This document shows positions 34,050-45,700 of a stretch of DNA of 64,000 bases, one piece after another; the stretch's first letter is position 1, and each line of letters opens with the position of its first letter. A program made the translations under genes and the position numbers. The notes below the pieces were generated by a model. The model was not told the origin of the DNA, did no database searches, and was given only the letters and a program-made list of their open reading frames with translations. Source of the DNA: Megascapheus bottae (taxonomy: Eukaryota > Chordata > Mammalia > Rodentia > Geomyidae); assembly GCA_024803745.1 (NCBI GenBank), contig JANJXV010000013.1, positions 55,979,001 through 56,043,000 of the forward strand, written 5' to 3'.

Positions 34050-34258
34050 TTGGAGCTTGAACTTGACCTGGGCACTGTACCTGAGCTTTTTCACTAAAGG
34101 CTAGCGCTTACCCTTTGAGCTTTACTTCTGGAGTTTTGTCTTTTTGGTGGTTAGTTGGAGATAAGAGTCTCACAGACTTTTCTGCCTAGTCTGACTTTGA
34201 ACTGCAATCCTTAGATCGTAGCCTTGTGAGAGTTAGGATTACAGGCATGAGCCATTGA
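34050..34258 (-). mobile_element. B1-Geo SINE
   Basis: gagcttgaacttgacctggg to ttacaggcatgagccattga. Confidence 0.72.
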
Positions 34259-34707
34259 CTCATTAGCATTTTGGTCTTGTTTTTGAGACAGTGTCTTGCT
34301 GTGTAGCCCAGACTGGCCTTGAACTGGAGATTGTTTGCCTCTGGCTTTTATTACTAATTGAAAAAAAAAAAAAAACCAACACAAAACCTTACAGTAGTAG
34401 AATTTGCTGATCTTTACCAATGTCCTAAGTTGGAACCATCAGAATTGTAGCACAGACGCCCTAGATGGACAGGTGAGGCACTGAGGAAAGACGATACGCA
34501 CTTGCAAGTCCCTTGAGTTTCCCTCCGTGCTGCTGTGTTGAGCATTTTGATTAGGAGAAGGTAGTCCTCCTGCCCTCCGTTGAGAGCACTTCCTGAAACC
34601 TTGTGATATCTGGGAGGTTTCGGAGCTTCCAAGAAGATCTACCCTCACAGGGCTGTGCCAGAGGCTGTCAGTTGATGCCTTTGTGATCTTCTTCCTTGTC
34701 TCTACAG

Positions 34708-34801
34708 AAAAGTGCTCCCCATGCCTGGCCACTCCTCGCTGCATTCCCAGGTTTCAGACCAACCGTGAGCTGCCTCTGCCTCTGGACAGCAAGGAGAAAA
34801 G
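34708..34801 (+). other. CTTN: CTTN non-coding exon 2 (5' UTR)
   Basis: Bounded by acceptor ttgtctctacag and donor gtgtgt. The content, ending in acagcaaggagaaaag, resembles the recalled CTTN 5' UTR immediately before ATGTGGAAAGC. It carries an ATG at 34721 that opens a 15-codon upstream ORF ending at TGA 34766-34768. No frame is open into the CTTN start. Confidence 0.7.
34721..34768 (+). CDS. Short upstream ORF in the CTTN 5' UTR
   Basis: ATG CCT GGC ... CAA CCG TGA encodes MPGHSSLHSQVSDQP in non-coding exon 2. The ATG context (C at -3, C at +4) is weak, so most ribosomes would pass it. It ends 33 nt before the exon junction and therefore about 33 nt before the cortactin start. Whether it is translated is unknown. 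Confidence 0.4.
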   Translation: MPGHSSLHSQVSDQP

Positions 34802-34947
34802 GTGTGTGGCTGGTGAGCACCCACGTTCCTCCCGCGGGGGTTAGGGTGGGATCCCGAAAGTACATGGGAGGCACGGGGGATTCTTTGTGTTGGAAGGTCG
34901 AGATGGAAATTTTCTGAAAAGAAACGTCATGGTTTAAAAACTAAAAT

Positions 34948-35225
34948 CAGAGTTGGGTGCAGTGGCTCCCGCCTGTAACCCTAGCTTCTTCTCGGGCTGA
35001 GATCTGAGGGTCAAGGTTTAAAGTCAGCCTGAGGAGGACAGTCTGTGTGACTCTTTTTTTTTTTTTTTGTTTTGGTCAGTAGTGGGGCTTGAACTCTGAA
35101 TGAGACTCTTATCTCCAATAAACTACTCAGAAAAAGCCAGAAGTGGTGCTGTGGCTCAAGTGGCAGAGCACTAGCTTTGAGCAAAAAACTCAGTGCTAAG
35201 GCTCAGAGTTCAGCAGGAAAAACAA
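34948..35225 (+). mobile_element. B1-Geo SINE with internal foreign piece
   Basis: agttgggtgcagtggctccc (B1) and cagaagtggtgctgtggctc (Geo) are separated by a poly-T and a reverse-strand Geo scrap (gtagtggggcttgaactctg) near 35,060-35,098. Confidence 0.72.
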
Positions 35226-35231
35226 CTAAAA

Positions 35232-35440
35232 TCAGGTCAGGTGTGGTGGTGATGCCTGTAATCTCAGCAACTCGGGAGGCAGAGGTAGGAAGATCACAGC
35301 TTACTGATTCAGCCCAGAAGTAGTTAGCACCAGACTGTCCCCCCAAAACAGGCAAGAAGCAAAAGGACTAGTGGCTAGCTCGGGTGGTCCAGAGCTTGCT
35401 TAGCAATCCCAGGTCCAGAGTTCAAACCTCAGGACGGTCA
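35232..35440 (+). mobile_element. B1 SINE followed by Geo-like remnant
   Basis: aggtcaggtgtggtggtgat and actcgggaggcagaggtagg are a standard B1; tagctcgggtggtccagagc may be a tRNA-like remainder. Confidence 0.55.
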
Positions 35441-36669
35441 CTCCCCTAACTGTGCCCCCTCACAAAAGAGAAAGTAAAAGGAGTTGCAGATAGCTCTGGA
35501 ACTGAGGAACTGGAGGCCTTGCTATCTCTTGGTGGACCTGCCGGCCTCTTGTCTGTACATGAGGTGTGAGGCGCCAGGTGTGAAGTCTCACCCTGCTGGC
35601 AGCATCAGCCCTCCCTCCTCCTCACCTTCCCCTGATGGGTCTGAAAGGCAGCCCTGTGGAGCGAGTCAGCCTCAGCCGCCCTGAGACCTCCCTCTCCTCT
35701 GTGGTGTAATGGAAGCCAGCTCCCTACTGACGGTCCACACTCGCCACCAAGGCATTCCTTTGTGTCCACTCAGGTGATGGGGCTCTGCTCTGGCCTCGCC
35801 TCTTGGTGTATTCATCCACTCTTTAAAGTCCTGTCAGTTATGCCCTGCTCCACCCGATGGAACCAGTCTTCACTCTGACCCTCCCCTTGTCCCAACCTCC
35901 ACTGGCAACTTGAGTGTGGACTTGAGACCTGGAAGAGCTGAGGGAGAAGTAGAGAAGTTGGTTTTCAAGCTAGTCAAGAGCTTTTGTCCTGTGGGATTCA
36001 AGGCCCACACCACCGTGGGGAGCCCAGAGGGCATTGGGCTCCCTCTGTTCAGAGCCCTGGCCATAGTTTCAGTTGATTTGACTTTGCTTCCATTACTTCC
36101 TGGCCTAAGGGGCATTCTGTCTTGTGGGGAATGAGTCCATCTACTCCCTACAAACTCCTGTACCTGAAGTTACAGGACCTTAGTGTCTTGAGATGTGTTC
36201 TTGCCTCTCTAAATGACACCTGTGACTTCGGCTTCCAGAGCTCCTCGGACAGGGAGACTTGGCCTTCCCTGCTGTGGATTGTCCTCAGTGGATAGCAGAG
36301 CGAGTTTGAAACATTTATTAAATTATCAGTCTAAATAAGGGCAGTCAGTACTTGAAGTCAAAACGAATGCTTTTCTAAGCTCTGATAAAATGTATGAAAT
36401 TTACCCTCGGCACAGCCCCAGATATTCTTTTTTATCTGCTTGGAAACATGTTCCATCTGAGCTGTAGCAGAGTAATAGTGAAGCCAGAGTATTTCAGTTG
36501 CTGCCTGGAATGGAGCTAGACCAGTGGCTGTTAGATCTGACCCCTGTATATATCATGTAGGTACAGCAATGGGACCATGTCTCTCCTGCCCCCTCCCCAT
36601 CTCTCCCCTCCACCCCCCAGTCCTGCCCTTGCAATGAGGTCTCTCTTAACCTCAGTGCTGCTCTTGTAG

Positions 36670-36756
36670 ATGTGGAAAGCATCGGCCGGCCATGCCGTGT
36701 CCATCACCCAGGACAACGGGGGAGCTGATGACTGGGAGACTGACCCCGATTTTGTG
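36670..36756 (+). CDS. CTTN: CTTN exon 3 (start codon, acidic N-terminus)
   Basis: The ATG is the first triplet of the exon, directly after the acceptor ctcttgtag. The -3 position of the Kozak context is therefore supplied by exon 2 (A in gaaaag). It encodes [20 protein letters not shown] followed by DWETDPDFV; the D20-D21-W22 triplet is the Arp3-binding motif. Donor gtaggc. Confidence 0.97.
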
Positions 36757-39700
36757 GTAGGCGTCAGTCTGCTGGGGCTTGTCTCTCTCCTCTTCAAGTG
36801 TTCTTCTGGACTTTTGTTGGGTTGGGTTGTTTGTGTGTTTACACGTGTAGGATGTGAGGGCTACTGCTTATTTTTCTTTGCAGAATGATGTGAGCGAAAA
36901 GGAGCAAAGATGGGGTGCCAAAACAGTGCAGGGGTCTGGACACCAGGAGCACATCAAGTAAGAGCCTCTGAGCAGACACCACCTGCTTTGCTTTAGCTTA
37001 TTGTGGGTTCAGGAAATGGACACGGGGCAGGACACATGTACTGATGCCTGAATTTATTATGTTTACTTGCAGACATTACAACATTTGCATTTTGCTGCAG
37101 TTGACTCTGCTTGCATATGCTGGGCTTTGTATCAAGCAACTATTAGTTATAAGCTCTTCTCCAGAAGTGGAGATTTCTAAAGGGTTCCCTTCCAGGAACA
37201 CACCAGAAGCCGGTTTAGTCTTTGGTAATTGGATATGGTGCGCTGAGTTGAAGACTGTGGGAGTGTCTGAAACGGGAAGAGGGAACATGTCCATGTTTCC
37301 GACTTGATCCTGTCAATAGAGCCGGCGCTGTGTGCCACTTGTTCCCTGGTCAGGAAGTGCAGATGGAAGGGCATCTGTAAAGTGTGCAGGCATGCACAGC
37401 ACACAGAGAGTCGCTTGTCTCAACCTGTGCTGGCTTGAGAGCAGCTTCTCAGTCCTGAGCTGTGTCTGCAGGCTCCCTGATGGGGGGCCCACTCCGTCTT
37501 GGGAACCCCTGGCATGCATTGCTGTGATGTCTTTGACTGAGGAAGTTTTAATGCCTGTCCTCCAGAAGGAAGCAGAGTGTGCGTGATAGCTTGTCGACTC
37601 ACATTGGTTCCTCCGCTTGCTCTGCCCACAGAGCCTGAGAACACAGCGCTGTAGAATACTGCATATTTAATAGTTGGGTGGTGTGAGTGAATTGCAGCCA
37701 TTTTTTAGATCTGATTTACATATATGAAAGAAAATGTACATCCTTTGTCTCTCAGAGTCTGACATTTCACTTAACATAATTTTTCTGGGTTTAGCAATTT
37801 TTAAAATGATAAAATCTTTCTAATAGGTAATATACACACATATGTACACACATATATATCAAATATATACATATATATAAGTGTTTAACTATATAACATT
37901 TTCTTAATCCATGTATCCATTGTAGGCTGTTTCTATAACTTGGTTAGGTGGCTAGGTGATTAGTGCAGGAGCAGTCTAGTGTAGCAATTATAGTTTATAG
38001 GAATCTTTATCATATCCTTGGAATTTAAAAAGGATTAACTCGTGGCCAGTTACCGGTGGCTTAGGCCTATAATCCTAGCCATACTGGAGGCTCTGATCTG
38101 AGGATTGCAAGTTTGAAGCCAGTCCTGGTAGAAAAGTCCTTCCCCCCTGCTCCCTCCCTCCCTCCTACCTATCCACCCTCCCTCCTTCCCTTCTTCCCAT
38201 CTTCCCTCTTCTTGGTACTAGAGATCAAGCTCAGGATGTTGTACTTGCTAGGCAAGTGCTTTGTCACTCAGCTACATCCCAGCCCTCATGAGACTTAGCT
38301 CGAATTAACTATCAAAAACTAGAAAAAGGGCCAGTGCTTATGGCTGCATTCCTGCCTACTTAGGAGACTGACTTCGAAGGATTGAATTGAAGCTAGCCTG
38401 GACAGGAAAGTCAATGAGGTTCTTTTCTCCAGTTAACCACCAGAAGACTAGAAGCGGAGCTGTGGTTCAAAGTGGTAGAGTGCTAACCCTGAGCAAACAG
38501 CTGAGGAACAGCACCAGGCCCTCAGTTCAAGCCCCACGACCAACAACAACAAAAAAGGCTAACTCCCAATGTTCAGTGAAGGGCCTTGGGGATCTGAGGA
38601 GAGACCTTTGACTTTGTTTCCCCCTATCACAGAGCTACTAAAATGAAGAGCTTTCACCAACTGAAGTGAAGCTCAGGTTACAGAGCTACTTGGGGTTGTG
38701 GGTGACCTGCGGTACACGAGGGGCCCTAGTTAGAGAAAGGTGGAGATGGGAGAGCCAGGGAAGTGAGGGGAGAGGGCGGGAACAGGGAGAGGGTGCCATG
38801 GCTGTTTGGACAGTACCATGGGGCAGCCAGCCCTGCTGTATAGGCTGTCTGTCCCTGGCCGTATTGCCCTGGGCAGCTCCGTTTGTGTGCTTCCTGATCT
38901 TCCTGTCCGTCTCTGCCTCCAGCATCCACAAGCTGAGAGAAAACGTCTTCCAGGAGCACCAGACTCTCAAGGAGAAGGAGCTGGAAACAGGACCAAAAGC
39001 CTCCCATGGCTATGGCGGCAAGTTTGGCGTGGAGCAGGACAGAATGGATAAAGTAAGCACTTGCAGGGTGGCGCTGTTGGACTCACCACTTAGCTTCACA
39101 GTGAGAGTGGCTTGGTGAGGCGAGGTGCTGAGTCTCCACTCGACTGGACCAGTCACAGGCTCTTGCTTTCTTTTTCCACAGCTCTTTGACAGTGTCAGAA
39201 GGGCTGGGGAGGGTCGGTGGGTAGACAGGGTCTGTGGGCAGATGTGAGCCTTGTGAACAGGGCCAAGTCCTGACCACAGATGCCCTGCCTCACCGTTGCC
39301 TGGTGCCAGCCCATGGCCCAGGTGTCACCACCAGCTGGCCAGGAGTCCATGTGCATCTGTCTGTTGATTTCAGGGAGCTCTGGTGGAGCCTCAGTGCCAG
39401 TCAGACTGGGGACAGTGTTTTGGGCAGCTGCTGTGGCAAGCCTCTGAGCAGTCCTGGTGATCACCTTGCAGATGGTGACAGAAGCTGTGGACTAAACACA
39501 GCAAGTTGTCTTTTGTGCCAGATGTGGGTGTTGTCCATGAGCTTTTTTACGTTGACGGCTAGCATTTTACCATTTGAGCTACAATGTCACTTCTGACTCT
39601 TCAGTGGTTAATTGGAGAGAAACGTCTCCCAGACTTTCTTATCTGTGCTGGATTCACACTGGGATCCTCAGATCTCAGCCTCCTGAGTAGCTAGGATTAC

Positions 39701-42700
39701 AGGTGTGAGCCACTGGTACCCAGTGGTAAGGAGCTTCTTGCCCTCTCTCTAGGAAAGGGGAGTGATGTTCCTTTAGGAGGGTCAGCTGGTTACCCCACAG
39801 AGGAGTTAGCCTGGGCAGAGGCATTGTCTCTACAGTGAAGAGGTCTTGATACTGTGCAGGCATTGTTGTCCAGGTGAATTTCTGTGTTTGAGTGCAGGAG
39901 ATCGTTCTGGCAGGTGGACAGAAGTGGTGTGAAGATCAGGTGGTACTCATCCTCCCCCTACCCACCCCTGCATGCTGCATCTGACTAGTATCTGGTCCAG
40001 GAAGCAGAATGGACTGGGGCCAGGGCATCCCATCCACAGCCAGAGAGTGTCCAGAGCTATAATCTGATGAGAACAGGGCGCCACTGGTTGTGTCAGTGTG
40101 TCCCTCCACCCAGATATCCTTTTGCTAAGCAGGCAGTGTAGGGAGAGGAATGATCAGGATTCTAGAAGTCTAGTAGCCTTTCAGCAATGCAAGCTTATTT
40201 GTGGCTCCTGCCTGTAATCCTAATCCTAGCTATTCAAGAGGCTGGGATCTGAGGATCTTGGTTTGAAGTCGCCCAGGCAGGAAATTCCTCCACTCATTAT
40301 CTCTAAAATTAACCACCAAAAAGCCAGAAGTTGCTTTTTTTGGTGTGGCTCAAGTGGTAGAGCATCAGTCATAATCACAAAAAATTCACAGGAGAGCAGG
40401 AGAAGCCTTGAGTTCAAGCCCCAATACCAGTAGAAACCAAAATGAAAACCAGCAGGTGAGCAGACAGACCCAACTGTCTACCAGAAGCCTCTCCCCCCAA
40501 CTCGACGCGGGCCCAAGCTCAGTTCCAGGAAGGACAGGTTTCTTTTAAAATGTGGTCTCTTGGGTCTAGGTTGCCAAATAGGGGAACATGGTGATGGCTG
40601 TGATTATACTAGCCTGGTCTCCTTGGGGGCTGATTTCACCAGTCTTACCCCTTGGCTCAGGCCCTGGCTGTCCTGGAGGCACTGAGGAGGCTGCGGTGAC
40701 TACCACAGACCACCACTGCCTCCCTCCACCTGTCCCATCCCGCAGGTTCAGGCGGACCCCCCTCCCACCCGCCCTCTCATGACAGGGCTGCGAGACTGCT
40801 GTTGTTAGAGGTCACTCGGTTTCAAAACCTGAGGATAAGTCGCTCGGTTTTGTAACTTGTCCACTCTAGGAACTGAAAAATGGTTGGGTCCCCTTGGTAA
40901 GAACTGAGGATGTGTCGACTTCACAGTGATGCCATCGGTGAGCAGAGTGTGGATGGGGCCCCTGCCGCCTCAGACCCTGGTGTGCTCATGGCACCCTTCT
41001 TTCAGGATACGGATGGTTAGGGTCCACTCTCCCGGTTCCTACAGGATTCCTGCTTGTCTGCCCCCACATAGGCTGTTCTGCCAATGGGAGATGAAAAGCA
41101 GTCCTGAGGACTGCAAGCCAGTCACAAACCTTGTCACCTGCCATGCTGTTAGAATTGTCTCCTGTAGGTCCTTTCTCGGAGAGTGTGCTGGTGAATTCCA
41201 TGCTGGCCACCTTTTGTGTCCATCTTCACCCTTCCTGGGCCAAGGGCAGCTGTCTCCACCTGCCAGGGTTTTCAGGGCCATGTTTCAGGGCCAGGTCACT
41301 GCTCTTGAACCCAGCGTGGGCCTGGAAAGGAGAGCATCCAAAGATGGTGTCACCCATGTGCTGACCTTGTCCAAGTTCAAAGCCCCGCCATCCCTCGCAG
41401 TGGTAGCCCCTGGGGTGGAATTGACTGTCTCATCCTGCAGGCGGGATGAGAAAGCTGGCTCAGGGGACTACATGGGCATGTGTCCTCTCCACACGTGAAG
41501 GAGCCACTAGGATGCCCATGCTGTGAGAAGGTGCGGGGAACTACGGGGCTGGGGCCATGCTGGAGAATAGCCCCTCGGGCAGTGTTTGCTGATGCCAGCC
41601 GGGATGTGGGCTGGTCCTGGCCACGATGTCCTTGCTTTTCCGCAGTCCGTGTGTGACCAGAAGGCCTGGGCACCTTCTTCCTTCTCTGACGGGGGCTGGT
41701 GATGCTGGTAGTGTGGGATGTGCTGTGCCAAACAGGGGCAGGGTCCAGCTCCTGCCTGCATCACTCTGGTTCTCTGTAAGGAGCCTGAACTTGAGCTTTT
41801 GCCACTGCTTGTGTCTGTCACAGTTAGCCAGGCAAATGTGTTGTCCCATTCTTGGGCTGTACAGTCAGAAGTGCTTACTTCAGTGGAGAACTGTGTCCCT
41901 GGAACCGTCCCCAGGGAGGTGTTGCTACTCTGATCAGGGGTGGGGGGCTCCCTGTCCCTCCTGGGGGACACCACCACTGGGTACGAGTGACACTGAGGGG
42001 AATGGATGTGTGGGGTGACACTGCTACACAGGTGTGTGCAGGTGAGACCGAAAGGTATGGATGCTTGTGGGTAACATTGTGGCCTAGGTATGGATGACAC
42101 TGAGGGGCTTCCATGTGGGTGACACTGCATCATGGGTGTGTGCAGGTGACATTGCGATGCTGGTGACATTTGTTTTTGTACTCTGTTCTAGTCAGCCGTT
42201 GGCCATGAGTACCAGTCCAAACTTTCCAAGCACTGCTCACAGGTTGACTCCGTCCGGGGTTTTGGAGGCAAGTTTGGTGTCCAGATGGACAGAGTTGATC
42301 AGGTGAGTGATGGGATTCATGGGAGGTGGGGGACAGTGTTTCCTGGGGACCAAGCTGCCTTCAGTACACATACCCCACACCCTACTGCCATGTCATCCTC
42401 TGGTGACATGACATGGAGCAGGCTGGGGCCCAGTGCAGACAAGGTTTCCCATGCCCCCTGAGTCCCACTCTAGGCGAGGACAGCAAGGCAGTCGCCCGTA
42501 CAGTGCAAATTAAAAAAGGCCCGTGTTGTGTTGGTGTGGAAATAGCCCACGGCCAGGCTTAGATGTGACCAGGGCTCATTTCCCACCCTGTCCTCTGCAG
42601 TGTGGTTCCCCAGCGAGGCCTCTACCTTCTCTCGCCTTCTCTTTAGCTGTCAGATTTTTATCCTCTGCACTCTGGCTGGACTGAGATGTTGATGACTGGC

Positions 42701-45700
42701 TTGTGGCCTAGTCACTGAGCGTTCTGGTGTCTGGAATGCGGGGTGTTGGGAATGCCTAGCTTGGGGTGTGCATCCAACCACATGGGCATGCTGTGCTGGT
42801 GGTTAGCAGAGTATGTGAGTGCCTGTGTGGCTGAGGAGGCACCAGGGCACGAGGTGGCGCTGGAAGCCCAGTCCTTGGAGAGCAGTGTGAAGGTCACAAT
42901 GCCATGTTTGCCTCTAATTTGACTGGTACTCAGAGTAGGAAACCAAGAGTCAAAAAAATAGTTTTCATAATCTGATCCTGACCAAAACAAAGAAGTGATA
43001 GTTTAAAATGCATTTTATAAATATATTGGTCTGGGAGTGTAGCTTAGTGGTAGAGTACTCGCCTAGCATTCATGAAGCCTTGAGTTTGATTCCTCAGTAC
43101 CAAATAAGCAGAAAAAACCAGAAGTGGCACTGTGGTTCAAGTGCTGGAGCCCTAGCTTTGAGCACAGAGAGATGCAGGGACAGGGCACAGGTCCTGAGTT
43201 CAAACCCCAGGACTGGCCAAAAAACAAAACCCCAAAGTGTTAACTTGTTTACTTTTTTCTGATTTCAGTCTGCTGTGGGCTTTGAATACCAGGGGAAGAC
43301 GGAGAAGCATGCCTCCCAGAAAGGTGAGCCGTGCCGGCTGTGCCGACAGCTCTAGATGCTGCTTGGTCCACTGCATTGTACTCCTGGGTGCTCTGCAGGC
43401 AGCTCACTTTGACCATGCCACACGGTCTAGTTCATGACACACACACACTGCTTCCCTACGCCACTGAGGGTGGGTTTTGTTGTTTTATTTTCTGGCAGTA
43501 ATAATGTGTTTTGGGTCTTTCTCTGTCAGTGGTGGGGTGTTAACTCTCTGTTTGGGCACTGTCCCTGAGCTCTTCAACTCAAGGTTACCACTCTACTACC
43601 CTCTTGAGCCACAATGCCACTTCCTGGTTTTTAGTGGTTGATTGGAGATAAGAGTCTCAGGACTTTCATGGCTGGGCTGGCTGTGAACCTTGATCCTCAG
43701 ATCTCAGCCTCCTGAGTAGCTGGGATGACGGGCGTGAGCCTTCGCTCCTGGGGTGGCAGTGGTAATGTTTAAACTCAGGGCTCACACTTGCTAGTCAGGT
43801 GCTCATCTACTTTAGCCATGACTGTGGTCTTCTTCTTTTTTAGATTCTATCTTGTATTTTTGCCTAGAGTTTGCCTTAGAGCTCCATCTTTATACCTAGG
43901 AGTCAGGGGTCTTGTGTAGCTGGGATTAGAGGCATGAACTTTTATGCCCAGTTTATTGAAATGGAGTCCTACTCATTTTCTGCCTAGTTTAACCTCTTGA
44001 GTTGGTGTTATAGGTCTGTAATCCAACCCTGACTCTTGGTTTTACTCTTTTGAGATGTGCTCTTCCTCCAGTCTAAGTTGGTCTGGAACTTATGATCTTC
44101 TTCTGCCCTTTGAGGAATCAGTTGCTCTTTTTTGTTCATTTGTTTCTTTTGTTGTTTTTTTTTTTTTTCCCCCAGTCCTGGGGCTTGAACTCAGGGCCTG
44201 AGCATGTCCTTGGGTTTTCTCAAGTCTAGAGCTCTGTCACTTGAACCAAAGCATCACTTCTGGCCTTTTCTATGTATGTGATGCCGAGGAATCGAACCCG
44301 GGTCTTTGTGCATGCTAGGCATGCACTCAACCACTAGGCCAAACTCTTGGCCCTCAGTTTTTTTGTTTGTTTGTTTTTTTGGTGGGTCGTGGGGCTTGAT
44401 CTTAGCCTACGTGCTGTCCCTGAGCTCTTCAGTTCAAGGCTACCACCCTACCCCATGTCTGAACATTGTCTCTGAGCTCTTCAGCTCAAAGTTATCACCC
44501 TTGAGCCAAGCTCCACTTTCCGTTTTCTAGAGATTAATTGGAGATAAGATTCTCAAGTTGGGCTGGGAGCTGGCTTTGAACCTTGATCCTCAGATCTCAG
44601 CCTCCTGAGTAGCTAGGATTACAGATGTGAGCCACTGCGTCTGACTTCAGTTGGTTTTTTTTGCAGGCTTGTTTCTTCCTGTCTCTGTTCCTCTGTAATG
44701 CGGAAAGTTGCTCTCAACCATAAGAGGTGCACTGGGGCAAGGCATGGGTGTAGCCAGGCTGCAGTGCCCTCCTCACTCCACTTTGAGGATTTCAGCTGCT
44801 GAGATTGTTTGGACACTTCCTTTTTTGTGTGTGTGTCACTACTGGGGCTTGAACTCGTGACCTTGCTTTTTGAACACATTACCTTAGCTTTTTTCACTCA
44901 AACCTGGTGGTCTATCATTTGAACCACAGCCCTACTTTTAGCTTTTTGGTAGTTAGTTGAACATTAGTGCCTCATGGACTTAAACGTTTGGGCTGGCTTT
45001 GAGCTGAGATCCTCAGATTTGAGCCTCTTGAGTAACTAGGGTAACAGGTGTGAGTCACTGGGTCGCCAGCAACGAGCAGTCAGTTTCAAGTGGGTTTGGC
45101 CAACACAGATGAAGACCCCCTGCATCGGGAGGAATCACAATTCCTTCGTGCATCACCCTGAAAGAATTGTGGGTGCGGGGCTGGGAGCATAACCTAGTGG
45201 TAGAGTGCTCTCCTAGCATGCATGGAGCCCTGGATTTGATTCCTTAGTACCACATACACAGAAAAAGCTGGAAGTGGCGCTGTGGCTCAAGTGATAGAGC
45301 ACTAGTTTTGAGCAAAAAAAGTATCCAGGCCCTGAGTTCAAGCCTCAGGACTGGCCAAAAAAAAAAAAAAAAAAAGAATTGTGAGTGGCTTGTCCATTTT
45401 AGAATACTACTCCTCTTGGAAACTGTAACCCTAAAAAGACTGAAGTTTTATTTAACGAAATGAAACATCACCAAGCTTACTGTTCTGTCTCCTTAGACTA
45501 CTCCAGTGGTTTTGGGGGTAAATACGGTGTGCAGGCCGACAGGGTGGACAAGAGCGCCGTGGGCTTCGACTACCAGGGCAAGACTGAGAAGCATGAGTCC
45601 CAGAAGGGTACGCATCCCTCTCTCTTCTCTTTTCCCTCTCTGTTCCCTCTTTCTTCTCCTCCCTCCCTCCCTCCCTCCCTCCCTCCCTCCCTTCCTTCTT

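Noticed and set aside
38136..38213. CRISPR-like or regular spaced repeat at the CCCT stretch
   Set aside because: Simple pyrimidine-rich low-complexity sequence in a mammalian intron, without spacers.
40926..41498. Open frame of 190 residues in CTTN intron 5
   Set aside because: No recognisable domain, and overlapping frames on the other strand are equally long.
41507..42169. Open frame of 220 residues on the minus strand in CTTN intron 5
   Set aside because: It reads the complement of a degenerate repeat (Cys/His/Pro-rich from GGTGACA units) and has no splice or family support.
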